Shown: positions 33,969 through 46,669 of the stretch, one piece after another
Position numbering within the stretch: position 1 is the first letter of the stretch
Layout of the letters: each line of letters starts with the position of its first letter
Source: Ehretia macrophylla
Lineage: Eukaryota > Streptophyta > Magnoliopsida > Boraginales > Ehretiaceae
Length of the DNA: 64,000 nucleotides
Direction of reading: 5' to 3'
Assembly (NCBI GenBank): GCA_037974665.1
Contig: CM075767.1
Span: 20,290,840-20,354,839 of the forward strand
Notes under the pieces: generated by a model
Database searches by the model: none
Seen by the model: only the letters and a program-made list of their open reading frames with translations
Told to the model about the DNA's origin: nothing
Made by a program: the position numbers and the translations under genes

Positions 33969-34980
33969 AAAGACTAGTAACATGTTTGGAAGTATTCTCG
34001 TTTGTTTATTTGTCTTTTTTGTTTTTTTAGAATAATGTTTTAAAACAGTTTTTAAAAATAATTTTTAAGAACAAAATAACAGAAAATTTGTTTGCAGAAT
34101 TGCTCTCCGGACAAATTTTTTAAGTGAAGACGCCCTTAATGTTACACGAACATTTTTTCCCTTTTACGAACTGTAAAATTTTTTATTAGATTAGCTAATT
34201 TAATTAATTAAGTTATTGATTTTATTAATTAATTAAAGTTATAAATTTATTGAGTAATTATATTAAAGTTAATAATAATAAATTAAATTAACTACGTACT
34301 AATTAAATGTTAGTAAAATTTAATTAATAGATTAAATTATTTATTAATTGAGATTAAATTCATTAAGTAATAATTTTAAGATAATTAACTAATAAAAATA
34401 ATTAATTAATAATTCATAACATTTTAATTAATAAATAGTTAATAAAAATAAAAATTAATAAAATTATTTGATTTTTTAGTTATTAAATTTGTTAAAATTA
34501 TTAGTTTTAAAATTAGTTAATGATTAGTTATCAATTAATTAATCTTCGTTAATTATTAATTAAACTAAAAACTAACTAATAATTAAAATTGAAATTAATT
34601 AATAAGTAGCTTAAAATTATTAGTTCTAAAATTATTCAATTAAATGGTTAGTTATTAATTAATTGTTAATTAAAATAGTTATATTTTATTATTAAATTAA
34701 TTATTAAAAATAATTTAAAATGTGTTGAAGGGTGAAGGAAAAAGGGGGTGGTTGGCAGGTTTGAGAGGGCTAGAGGAGTGGAAGTTAGGGAACAAGAACA
34801 CATGAAAACATAAAAATTATGTTCCTGTTTTTTGTTTTTGAAAACACATTTCTCAAAACAAAATTTGAAAACAACTATCAAAATCAGGTTATGCCAAACA
34901 AGTTTTTTTGTTTTAGTTTTTAGTTTTCTTGTTTTCAGAAACACAAAAACTGTTTTCAAAAATAGTTTCAAACAACACCT
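33969..34980. repeat. Possible foldback element with AT-rich core
   Basis: The left side has ACATGTTTGGAAGTATTCTC and AAAACAGTTTTTAAAAATA. The right side has AACTGTTTTCAAAAATAGTTTCAAACAACACC, roughly the inverse. The core (34170-34700) is TTAATTAA-rich. Target duplication and family are undetermined. Confidence 0.4.
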
Positions 34981-35708
34981 AGGTTTTCCTACACTTGCAA
35001 GGCTCTAAACCACAAAACAAAAGCTAAGCCTTAATACTAACTGAATATACACACACAAACACACCCACTCATACACGCATACACACATAAACACACACAA
35101 ATATACACAAACACGCAAAGGGAGGCTGGGTTCGAAGGGGGTGGGGGGATACTGGCTGGTAGTTTGGGGTAGAGTTGGGTTTGATTGGAAGAGGAAGAAG
35201 AAGGGTTGGTGCGTAATTTTCTTTATTTTAGTAGGGGTAATCTGACATTTTATTAATTTTTTGTTAAGTTTTTAATGGTAGGGACTAATTTGAACCCTTT
35301 TGTTAATATTGAGGACCTTTTTGAGTATTTTGAAATAATAGAGATTAAATTAATTTTTGGTGAAACAATAGGAATTAGTGCTCCATTTTCCCCCATATTC
35401 TTTTTCCTTCTAATATGTGCTAATGGGTGGGGTTGTGAGAAGTTAATTTACCCCTTGAGTCGAGTTAGCCCATTTTGGGCCATCCAAAACCCAAAATCCA
35501 ACACCACATGCATGTACCTTCGACTTGTGCTCTTGAAATCTATAACATTAATGCAATATTACTTGAGAGGTTCGGATTCATCATTTGGTAAAACATAACA
35601 GACAAAGTTTTATCTCAATATGAGTTTTACAATTAATCAAGTATACTTATAACTTGAAAATTACATAATATTTCGCCCATATACTATTTGACTTTTGTCA
35701 CCCGCTAA
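34981..35708. other. Intergenic with AC microsatellite and a repeat fragment
   Basis: ACAC-rich simple repeat at 35046-35116. At 35270-35390 lies a partial member of the GTCCCTATTATT-type repeat family (GGGACTAATTTGAAC, AATAATAGAGATTAA). No gene is seen. This is the 3' flank of the expansin gene. Confidence 0.6.
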
Positions 35709-37875
35709 CTAATTAGAATTAATTCGTGAGCTATAGTATTGGCCCGGCACCCAATTAACAGGAATCACATTGTGCGCTATGATAATCCTTCTTGACTCAG
35801 CTGTTGTAAGCCTTACAGAGAAGGGAGGATTTGTCTTCCCAGGGGTTATGCCAATGTTCCAAGTAGCACCCCATGAATGATGCATTGGAAGCCATTGTTT
35901 CCAGCCTGCAGGTTGTAGTTCAACTGCTGCAAGGCTTCCATCTCCACTCACATATTCGATTGTGCATGCGAAATAATTTGGATTTGAGCCTCTGTCAACC
36001 TTGAATGTTATAGATGTACCAGGATAGCTACACGGTACCCTGTGACATATTATAGTATCAAATTAAGTTTATAATTAGTGTTCATATAAATACTTGATCG
36101 ATATTGCAAATTAACAATATTATGAAGGATCAAAAGGCATCGTGAATTTCATTTGTTTTTAAGACATCATTTTAACTAGTTGCAACACTCTAATTGAAAA
36201 ATGATAAAACCATAAAAATAGGTGTCTTATTGCAATGGTCTTTTAACTATCATATAAACTAGGACTTTTTGTAACAAATTCATTAATTTTAGTCGCCACA
36301 GTTAAAACTTTTATTTTACACATGCTAATATTTTCTCATGAGATTCTATTCTTTGGCAACATTTTTAAAATTTCAGTTTAACTGAACCATTATAAAAACT
36401 ATTGCAATATAGAATTTGCAATGAGATTATATGCAACGGTTGAAAAGGTGTTGTATAAAGTTATTTGTAATGGTTTGTAATCTTTTTACAATAATTTTAA
36501 GTATTACAACGGATTAAAAATGTGATAGTTTACTTTGTGTTGTTAAACACATAGCTGTGCACTAAACCAATATATGTATGTATCCTATAGCCCTCCCTCA
36601 GCTAAATCTTTTAATACTAAAAAGGGAACATTAGTGACCTAGTAATCATGTTTCTCGTTGATCTCTAACAAAATATGTCCACGGTTTTCACATATATTAT
36701 ATAAATTTGAATCTCTTAGTAACTTTATTATATTATAAAAAAATATGTAAGAATAATGAGTTTCCCTTGAGTAATATGTGGGAACACATAAGAATAATAA
36801 ATTTCCCTCCTCTCACTTAATAATTAGGAGTCTTATTAAACATTACCTTTGATATTCAATTTGAATCCTTCCGAGACTACGCAATGCATCGGATTGGCCA
36901 CGCTTTGCCATGGCTCCAAAAGCGAGCCTATTCAAATCAAAATGAATTGCTTCGTTATTGCAAGACCCTGGACACTCATCCGTGATTGTTACAGTTATTG
37001 GGTACCCTGAACAAGCTGAATTCTTAGTGCATCTAACCTGAAATAATATACGAACAAATTAATAGGTCAATTATTAATGTAGCATTTAACAAAAAATGTA
37101 GACAACTAAACTGAAAACAACTATTAGATCGATGTTGTGTAACCTGATAGCAACTTCCACAACCAAAACCCGATTTAAATAGATTGGTGTTTCCTGCAGA
37201 TATCATTCCCTTGTATGAATTACCCACTACATCATTTTCGTAACCGCACGCTCCTCCTACATAATTATGAGTATTTCTTATATTATGCTCGATTAAGAAC
37301 AAATGAAAAAAATAAAATAAATAAACTGATTGTTAACTGTCAATGTGTCTGATAAATGGGGCAAATTTGCAAACACTAATGCTGATGGAACAGGAAAATT
37401 TATTTCTGTTAGATGATACTCTTATAAAGATTTGTTAGATAAGAATGTAATTACTTGTATTAAATTAATATATATATATATATGGAGAGAGAGAGAGACA
37501 GAGAGTACTTATTATGTGATAATATATACGAATATTTTCAAGGTCGGGTGCAAGATTGTTATCCAGTGAGGGCTAAAATTAAACAATGTAGCACTTATAT
37601 ATAGAAATTTTTTGAGGTGTGCAACCCCCACTAAAATAGATGTAGCTCCACCCATGTATACATTATACAGAAGTCTAGAGGCGTTACCACTTGCAGCTCC
37701 ATAAGGAGATCCGTACCATGTCGCTATAGCAGGTGTAAAACCATTTCTAACTGCTGTATAATTAAATGCCTCCTCATTGATGCAGGAGCAAAAGTTAAGT
37801 TGAAGTGAGTAAAATGTTATTAGGAGGAAAAAAAAAAGAAACAGATTGAACAAGGTAATGTTGAGTAATAGACGT
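35709..37875 (-). CDS. Beta-expansin, four exons, start codon lost
   Basis: Secreted wall-loosening protein of the expansin family. Exons on the minus strand are: 1, up to about 37875-37688; 2, 37256-37144; 3, 37037-36847; 4, 36039-35709. All junctions obey GT-AG and keep phase. Exon 1 gives a hydrophobic signal segment and [13 protein letters not shown]. Exon 2 gives GACGYEN and FGCGSCYQ. Exon 3 gives TITDECPG and IHFDL, the HFD motif of the GH45-like barrel. Exon 4 gives the C-terminal beta-sandwich domain, with [19 protein letters not shown] and SWGATW. Predicted length is about 270 residues, normal for beta-expansins. The odd point is the start: the codon that is ATG in copy A is ACG at 37875-37873, and an A10 run (37828-37837) shifts the frame. 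Either the gene is freshly dead or it starts elsewhere. Confidence 0.88.
37466..37505. repeat. (TA)n(GA)n microsatellite in expansin intron 1
   Basis: TA dinucleotides followed by GA dinucleotides, about 40 bp, in intron 1. Confidence 0.8.
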
Positions 37876-38523
37876 TGTCCTTTAACTTGATGATGACTAA
37901 TTAAAGAAACTTTCTTTTATTTGCTATATTTTTGTTTGACTAGCTAGTATTTATAGTGGAAAATGTGTGACAATTACATCTAATAACATGAATCTAATTT
38001 TGTATTGATCTATTATGGTAAAAAATCACAAAATGATTTCTAAAATGTCAAATTGGAAAGACTGTTCGCAACGGTTTTTGTATGTTATACAGGATTTTAC
38101 AAATCTTTATATTGCTAAGATTTCAAAATTACCTCAAATTTACATAATTATAGAACTTTTGGTGTTCAATCTAAATCTCTTCGAAAGTAATAAAACTAGA
38201 ATAATATAGATGTACTTATTTATTTAATAACAGTTTATTTATATTATATTGTTGACTGCTCTGGATTACCTTCATATTGTGCAGAAGGTTGACAAAATAT
38301 CTGTAGACGGGAGTATTTATTGTGTGTTTACAATCTAGCAATGAATAAAATTAAATGAATAGTTGGATAGTAGCAATGAATAAAGTAAGTCAACAAAAGA
38401 AATATGATAAACATATATCGCATTTGGATTTCCTATATTCCTACGTTAATTATTGGCTTGAAATTAACACTTCATACTACATACTATGGATTAGATATAC
38501 TTTTAATTGCTACATTGAAAATT

Positions 38524-38913
38524 ATTATTTTTTTGCTCGGCAAAAGTAATCTTTTCATTTCCACATCAAAAACAAAACATCGAGGTTACAAACAAAAAAA
38601 GTTACAAGGGGCTGCGATTGAAGATCAGATTGTTGAAAGGATCCGAGATGATGTCAGAATGAAAATGCTCGCGGGAAATCATTTCACACCTAGCCACGGC
38701 AACAACAACCTTTGTGCCGCTTGGAACCTTAATGTTATTATACAATAGTTTTGAGTTTTTTGCTAGTTGAGTTTCATGTAAATATTCGAGTTTACTAAGT
38801 AAACTTTTCATATATTTTATTGATGTTGAATGAAATTTCTTACTGGATTAGTCAAAAAATAAAAATCAATCTCTACAAAAGAGTGAGTTTTCTAAAGTGT
38901 TAGGATATTTACG
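38524..38913 (-). mobile_element. 390-bp non-LTR retro-insertion present in copy B only
   Basis: Flanked by exact 16-bp copies of TGCTACATTGAAAATT (38508-38523 and 38914-38929). Copy A has a single such sequence near 15330 and no insert. The left edge ATTATTTTTTTGC is an A-rich tail on the minus strand. Sequence next to it (GGTTACAAACAAAAAAAGTT) resembles plant LINE 3' UTRs. Probably a 5'-truncated LINE, or a SINE. No conserved domain was seen. Confidence 0.85.
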
Positions 38914-39149
38914 TGCTACATTGAAAATTTCTTAGACAACATTATGAAACAATTGGGCTGTCCAAGGAGTTTCGTATTAGGGGTGAAAAGAAGTCAGTTA
39001 TTTGTACGAGTCACCTTCTCCTAGGCTCTATTGCAGGACATGGATTTATGAAAGACAGTCACAGAAAGAGCTGAACAAGATTAATTACCATATGCGTACA
39101 TTTCTTAGTATTTTTTTATGATGCCAAACTAAAACATTATGTCAATTCT

Positions 39150-40195
39150 ATAATGTGTGAATGGTCATTAAACTCTTGAAGTTGCATATCCACAATAGTA
39201 TAAAGTTAATCAATACAATAATAGTGCAGATTTGTAATCTCTTGAACACTACGTCGTGGTTTCCCTTTGGATGAAAATATCTCATCCATTTAAGGAATGT
39301 CAATATCATGAGTTGTACAAAACAAAGGCATTTCATCAAACAAAGATTCACATCCAATATCTTTCAAAATTTGCAAGTGCTGCATTGAGATATCAACTAA
39401 TTTCATGGCATTAACAATATCTTTACCTTTCCCTGCATTGATAATTCATTAGTGATTCCCAACATGTTTTTCATAAAACGCAAACTAAATACAAAGTCAA
39501 ATGTTTGTATCTTGTCTGAAAGACCATTAGTTTCAAATCTTTGATCTGGACTTAGCCCATCTTTCCTGATAATTTCAAGTATATCAATCACTGAATAATA
39601 CATGAAAATCAACTTTATTAAAGTCCTATAATGTGAACCCCAACTACTATCACAGCTTCGTTTGAGACTAATTTCTTAATTCATGTTACGACCACTAAGA
39701 ATTTCACAAATTTTCAATGTTTCTTTAACCCTAACAACTTGCTTTTCACGAAGAATGTCATCTCGCTTGCATGAGCCTCCAACAACATTTGATACATTGG
39801 CAACTAAGTTAAAAAGGGAAGCAACTTGCATATGGTTCTTGACTATAGAAACAATTGAGAGTTTTCAATTAATGTGCAAAACATTAAATATAGAAAGCAA
39901 ATTAATTTCTTTCAAAATCAAAATTTTCAAACCATTAAATTCATCTTACATGTTACTAGCACCATCATAGATTTGCCCACGAATTTTTCATACACTCAAT
40001 CTATATTTTCTAAATAATGATTCAATACCCTTTTCAGAGATAATATAGTAGTATTATCCGCATATACTATATCAATAACATGCTCAATAACACTCCCTTT
40101 CTTATTCACATACCACAACACAACGGCCATTTCTTATTTGTTTGATAAATCACGTGATTCATCATCAATAATAGCAAACTACTTTTGTCAACGAC
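39150..40195 (-). pseudogene. ZMYM1-like / DUF4371 hAT-family pseudogene, copy B
   Basis: Same fragments as copy A: DDESRDLSN, YDGASN, SVIDILEII, FDFVFSLRFMKNMLGITNEL. Relative to copy A it gains a ~23-bp insertion near 39190-39215 and loses a few bases in the ITNELS region near 39440. Both copies are equally non-coding, so they decay without constraint. Confidence 0.85.
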
Positions 40196-40593
40196 AAATG
40201 GCTACTAGAGATTCAAGAGTAGTTAGATAGCTACTTCCAGTCACAATGGGAGACCAAGATTCGATCTCATAGGGTAGGAGTAAAATAAAACCATAAATGG
40301 TGATATTTGAGATTTATAATTAAACCTGTGAACATTTAGTATAAGTAGGTTTAGGATTATACTATCTCTACTACTAAGTCTGAAGTTCTTATCTAAAATG
40401 ATTGTTGAAATAAAATGATTAATTGCCTAACAAAAACAACAACAAAAAAAGTCGGAAGTTCTTATCTAGGCACATTCGCAGTCTTATATCTAGGCTAGGA
40501 ACAAGTAAGCAATATAAAAATCCATTGGTGGCTCATTCTAGTTGAAGAAGTACTTATTTGTATATATACTGCTACAATTTATCTTCAACTACA

Positions 40594-41222
40594 TTATAAC
40601 CTCTTTAAATTAATAGTCTTGGAATCACTAAATTTTATTAACTTAGTGATATAAATTAATATAAGATATTTTTAGTATTCTTTCTGAAAAGTGACTCATA
40701 TTTTTTTAGTCCAATTTGAAAAAAAAAGTAGAAAAGTCTAATGTAAATAGAAGATAAGATTCTAATTTAGTAAGATTAGAATAAGTTTCACTAATCTCGT
40801 ATACTAATCCTACAAGGATTAGGATTAAAATTAGTTTCTCTAATCTCGCTCAATTTTTTCTCTTTAGTTTCTCCAAAATTTCTTGTTACAATACAAGACA
40901 GCAATCTCAGAACTTTTAGGTGCATTGCACATAATTAACAATGAGATTCAACTAGATTTGAAATTCAATAAAAGATAAGCTACTTTTGATTCATAATTTG
41001 AGAAAATCTAATAGTTAATTTGTTATGTACTTTTCAACTAATTATTAATTTATAAAATAATTGGATCGATAAAATACAAAAAAAAAAATATTTTATATGT
41101 ATTATCTTATAATTTTATTAAAGTTATTAACTTTTTACACTAATCCGAATTCAAGACCAAATAATTTTATTATTTAAAAGAGATTATTAGTTTATAGAGT
41201 ATTAATTTAAAGATGTTATATT
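40594..41222. mobile_element. Inverted-repeat (MITE-like) element, copy B
   Basis: Counterpart of 16962-17614. The ends ATTATAACCTCTTTAAATT and AATTTAAAGATGTTATATT are slightly more diverged. No coding capacity. Confidence 0.72.
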
Positions 41223-42986
41223 GTATACTAATTTCTCATATTGCTTTAGACAGTAAGCAATACCATAATTTCATACTTTTTAACAATTAAATTCTAAATC
41301 ACTTTGTAAGAATTTAAAACTAATGATGTCGTTTTCTTTGGGAGAAGAACGATAGAGCTAGTAACTTTTTCCAGTGGCTAATAGCTCGAACACTTTTGTA
41401 CATTTGTTATATGGCGATTAATGAAATCTTTCCATAATACTTAAGAGAAAAGATAAACCGAAAGAAAAAAGAAGAAAATGGAAATTGGGCATCTATTTTG
41501 CTTAAAAGTTGACAAAGTTGGTGTACCCCACGTATATTTATTTTTTACAAACCTCCATTGGTGTTACTTTTTTTTCATAGGGTCTCTAAAAATATCAATT
41601 ATTACTTTATAGAGATCCAAATTTAAGAGTTAGAGACTCAAATTACTTTTTACAAACTCCATTGATGATACTCTTAGGATAGCGAGTCCAACTAGCTTAT
41701 TTCAATGAACTCGTCATGTAATATGAAAATCATGAACTCGATTGACCTGGCAACAAGAATTAGTTGCACCACTTTCACAAATTTGACCAACAAATTAAAG
41801 TTTTGTTATTTAGTAAACTAAACTTATTAATTTTAAATTTAAATTATTAATTAATTTTTTTAATTAATTAAAGTTCCTTATTAAATAACTTAATTTTTAA
41901 ACTAACTTAATGTATTATTTATTAAAATAGATTAATTAATTAACTTATTAAAAGAATTTGAAGTTCAAACACAAAAAATGTTCATATAATATTAAAGGCG
42001 TTTTCATTTTATACAGTTCTACTCAAAACAAATTTTCTACTCTTTTGTTTTATTTTTTAAAGCTATTCTAGAAATCTGTTTCACAAAACAAAAAAAATGG
42101 GAACAAGTTTTTTGGTGTAATCAGTTTCTGATTGCCATCGTGGTCTTCACCAAACTCAACTATACCAAAATCATGTGTGTATGTGTGCGCATGTGTGTGT
42201 GTGTGTGTGTGAAGGAGGTGGCAGAAGAAGAAGAGAAGGGGAAAAGATGCAAAAGAATTTTGTTAACTGATTAGGGGTTAATAAGTAATTTAGATTAAAG
42301 AGGGCACATTTGGAATTTTGCTTACTCAATTAAGGGTAAAATAGTCATTTTATAAAAATAGTACGATTTTTCGTTAGCTATTAACGATACTTTGTCAGTT
42401 GTGACTAATTATTGACTTTTGGTAGATATTAGTTGACTAAGCACATAACTTTTGAAATAATAATGACCAATTTGAGAAAAAAAATATACATATTGGGATC
42501 ATTTGTGAAATTTACCCTTATTTATTTTTGTCTCTTTTGTATGTTAAGATGTCATTACTATATAAAATTATATATTTTTACATTTACTTTTTTATAATTA
42601 ATATACGAAAAAATTTATTGGCTGCCTAACATATCTCAATTAGCAATAGAGCAGGTTGGTATGAAAGCATAGGCAATATGAAGTTTAAATTCCTAGTTGG
42701 TCATTCTATATGTAGCTCAGATACTCTTTACTAAATTGATTATAATTTCTTCTAGAAAATTTTAATTTGTGCACCGTTTGAAGTATTATTAGAAACTATA
42801 CTAATAGAGATCTTCAACCATATATAGCTCATCAACTAATTGTGTCCCAGATGATACAATTGTAATGTGAAGTTGGATTTAAGAAAAAAAAAACAAAGCT
42901 AATTATGCAGCATTATAGTCTTTCCTACATTAATCTTTAAATTGAAACTTATTTGTTTGAGTTGGTATATGGATGATGGATACAAC
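41223..42986. other. Duplicated AT-rich non-coding region
   Basis: Counterpart of 17615-19389, including the GT microsatellite (42177-42211). No gene is seen. Confidence 0.6.
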
Positions 42987-44636
42987 TAGAATTGGCATTT
43001 TGGTTGGGTTGACATAAGCTCAACACAAACCATCACACTAAATTCGGACCCAACCTAACCTGGTTGAGAGTGAGTTCGAATCGGCCCAACAAACCACATA
43101 TAGATGGGCCAAGTTGATTTTATAATTTTTGATCCAACCCATTTAAATTTGGGCCCATTTTGATATAGTAACAGCCCATCCCAACCCAATCCATTAGCCC
43201 AGCCTAGCTTGAAGTCTAATCCAACTCCAACCCAGCACATTCGAGTCCACTTATAAATCTTAAAAAAGAATATTGAAATAGTGTGCATTAAGCAATGTAA
43301 GAATGCATCATTACAAGTTTGCAACAAATTACAACCAACAACTGCTTTTAAAAAAAATAGTTAAAATCTACATTTTAAGAAGTAAAGCAATAAATAAATT
43401 TCAAATAATAGCTGAGGAGCCGTTGGTTGGTAATACCAGCAACTACTTTTAAAAATAATAATTTTAATTAAAAATAGCAAGTCATAGTAAAATTTATTGG
43501 GGAATGTCATGTCCCTTTGTCTTTTACAGAGGGATGTCAAGTCCATTTTTCTTCAGATTTTAGGATAACTTTTTTCTCGAAAAATGGAGAGTTCATTTTT
43601 CTCACATTTTTTTTTATAATTTTTGTATATACTCTTTTTTTTTTTTTTTGTAAATACGTAATGTTTTTAACTTAAATTATACTATAACACTACATATTAT
43701 TATAATTATTCTTTTGTAATTAATCATTATTTCTATCAATTCTTTAGATTTTATAAGACTATAATTTTGGGAGAAGAAATTTTTTTACGACGGTACGTCT
43801 ATAAGAGGTGTGAAATAATTTTGCATACTTTGAAGAATGGAGATATGTAGTTTGTAACTATTGTCAACGTAAATATATATCTTGTCTTAAATTTGGAATT
43901 AAAATGTTTGTGAGACACCTTGTATTTCAACACCAAAATGTGTCAAACTATTTTAATCTTGAAGTGGTTATTCAACCACCATTATTGCTACCACTTGAAT
44001 AAGTATTTAGAGAGTCTCTTCCACGAAGCCCAACACCACCGCCAGCAAGCCCATCACCTATACAATGAGTATAACAAAATGGAGATTTTTTTCCATTAGA
44101 TTTCCTCAAACGCTTATATAATATTTTATTTTTATTTTTATGTTACTAATATACTTATGTCTTGTGAACTTGTATGTAGTTTGTTATGTAATGTTATCAT
44201 TCTACTTGTTTCTTGTCAATTGTCAAATTAAATTTTCATGAAAAGTTAAGTTTAAGTTTCTCTTTTTTAATTATTAATCCAACTATGCAAATACTCCCAA
44301 TTAGTTTTTTTAGTTATGGTTATATGTGTATAAATATATGTATGTATATTGGTGTTTGTTTATGTATATGTGTTTCCATATTAGTGTATATAATATATTC
44401 AAAATACACTAATAACAAAAACAAATAAATGGGTTCACCCAACTCAGCCCAACTTAGCTCATGACCTATAATAGCGGGCTTGTGGGTTGAGCTAGATTAT
44501 GTATTTTGAAAAATAAATCAAACCTAACTAAGTCTAGCCCACTAAAATCTATGTCGAGATAGACTTGATTTTTTATTTTTTAACTCGTGACTTGTACAAA
44601 TTGAATTGGTCTGGGCTAGCCCATATAGCAACTCTA
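42987..44636. mobile_element. Non-autonomous hAT element, copy B
   Basis: Begins TAGAATTGGCATTTTGG and ends CATATAGCAACTCTA, an imperfect terminal inverted repeat. Exact 8-bp target copies GATACAAC lie at 42979-42986 and 44637-44644. The 8-bp duplication and TAG..CTA ends identify hAT. 1650 bp, no transposase. Subtermini are rich in GGGTTGGG-type motifs. Confidence 0.9.
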
Positions 44637-45651
44637 GATACAACCCAGGAACCAATTTGGGTAGCAGGATGCATACAATGGATGGAAGAATGGTCCTAGA
44701 TCATGCACGAGAAACATAATGGAATAACAACTTTTGTCTTCCTGAATTCATATGTATAGATTTTGTCTAAGCAAAGTGCAGTAGTAACTGAAAGATTTTC
44801 TCTATCGGATGCCTAAAGAAAATATAAACATTGGTGATATGGACACTAAATCATCCCCAGATGTGAAAAGTTAAAATAACCTCTCCACGAAAATCAAAGC
44901 AGGGACCAGTTAGAAAAGATAACGAGGGCCACCAGACTTATACGAACTCAAACAGTTTTTTGAGCACAAAGTGATCTCATTGAATATTTTCTCCATTCCT
45001 CCATATTATACAGCAGATCGTTCCTAGGGGACAGGGTTTGAATATTCCCTAAAGGCCGTGTTAGTAGGAAATCGGGATCGGAACTCTCCTCCCATAAAAA
45101 TCGGAGACTATTTCTAGAGCACCCACTTTCTACATAAGTAATTAATTCATTCTATTTTTATTCGATACACTCTCTTATATTTTTTGACCTTTCAACTAGA
45201 TACTAACTTGAGCTTTTGAGTTTATCTCTCAAAATTGAGCCCCCATTTTGCTTTTGTCTATTTTCTAGAATTTGTAGCTCAGACTCTTGCTCGGCAATCA
45301 TCAAACATGTGCGGTGGCAAACTTGATTCCCCACAAGCCTCCAATTTCTATTTTTATTTTTATTTCTTAAAAAAGTGTGGATTTAAAAAAGATACGAAAC
45401 GTTTTTTTTTTTTTAACGAATCTCTAATTAAATTTTGCTCCTCTAATATTTAATTATTGATTCCACTCCTCTCGTGCAACAACTTATTACCTTATCAACA
45501 TGAATATGGCCTGTTGGTGATTTGAACACTGCTCTACAGCACTTCGAAGAAAATGAGGGAGAGTAACAAATGTTTACTTAGGTCTATGTAAGGTGTATTC
45601 TTGAAATGGCTGCTATTTGTGTTTTTTTTTTTTCTCTCTTTTTCTTTAATC

Positions 45652-45930
45652 ACATAAACTATTTTTTCGATATCAATATAAACGCGACAGCGTTTGAAAT
45701 ATTTTCTATCTTTATGGTGACCATACGTTGTGGTCTAACCGTGTAAGCGATGTTGGATTTGACAGTGGAAGCATCATCTAGACAACATTCTTCTTCTTTT
45801 TATTCTCTCGACAGCAAATGATCAAACTTCTTTTTGCTTGACTATAATAGGTTCCGTTGATTTACCTAACCCTTTGTCGATGGTCAATCACAAAAAATTC
45901 CACAAATGGTGGTCCCTCCAGCTTTAAATT
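45652..45930. repeat. Segment shared with 52780-52990 but partly deleted from copy A
   Basis: Copy A runs straight from TCTTTTTCTTC to TTTTTGCTTGACTA, while copy B has about 185 extra bases here. The extra stretch has diverged landmarks in common with 52780-52990 (AGAAGCATCA...TAGACAAC, GACAGCAAAT, CAAAAAATTCCA). The third copy shows that the segment is ancestral and was deleted from copy A. Confidence 0.8.
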
Positions 45931-46249
45931 CCAGCGTACCTTGGTTCATCATCACAACTTGCTAAGAGATTTAGAAGAAAATTTGAAGGTGTCAGCAACT
46001 TGTGGCATTTTAGCCTTTTTTTTAATTATTTTTTTTGCTGAAAAAACTAAATATCGGCGGATTCAGAATTTTTGTTTAGCAGGACTAAAATATTTAAATT
46101 AATTCTCATATAAAAAAACTTATGTTTTCGTGAGAGTTCAATTAATTTTTTATTCTAAAAATAGTTTTAAAATACACATATTTTCAAAGAATCTTGGGTG
46201 AATAAGGGCCACTTGCACTCCGCGATTGATCTAGATACTTTATTTCAAA

Positions 46250-46650
46250 GGGAAAATTGCAAAAATGGTCCCTATTATTTTTCTAAAATTTTAAATTTGT
46301 CTTTATCGTTCAAAATTAGTCAATTTAGTCCCTATTATTTCTTAAAAAATTTAAATTCATCTCTATTGTTCAAAATTAGTAAATTCCTATCATTTTTCAA
46401 AAAAATTCAATGTTGTCACAATTTTTTTCTAAATATTGAGGACTAATTTGAATTATATATAAAACTAATAGAGACTAAACAATTTTTTTTTTTGAAATTA
46501 ATATGAATTAAATTGACTAATTTTAACAATAAGGACAAATTTGAATTTTTTTAGAAAATAAGAACTAAATTAACTAATGTAAAAAACAAAATAAAGACGA
46601 ATTTGAAATTTTAGATAAATAATAGAGACTATTTGTTCCATTTTCCCTTC
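46250..46650. repeat. Palindromic GTCCCTATTATT-type repeat, copy B
   Basis: Counterpart of 22893-23285 with the same inverted modules. No coding capacity. Confidence 0.8.
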
Positions 46651-46669
46651 TTTGAAACATTGTAATGTT

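Noticed and set aside
34666-34971. Minus-strand 101-codon Phe/Lys-rich frame
   Set aside because: Composition follows a T-rich foldback repeat; no homologue is recognised.
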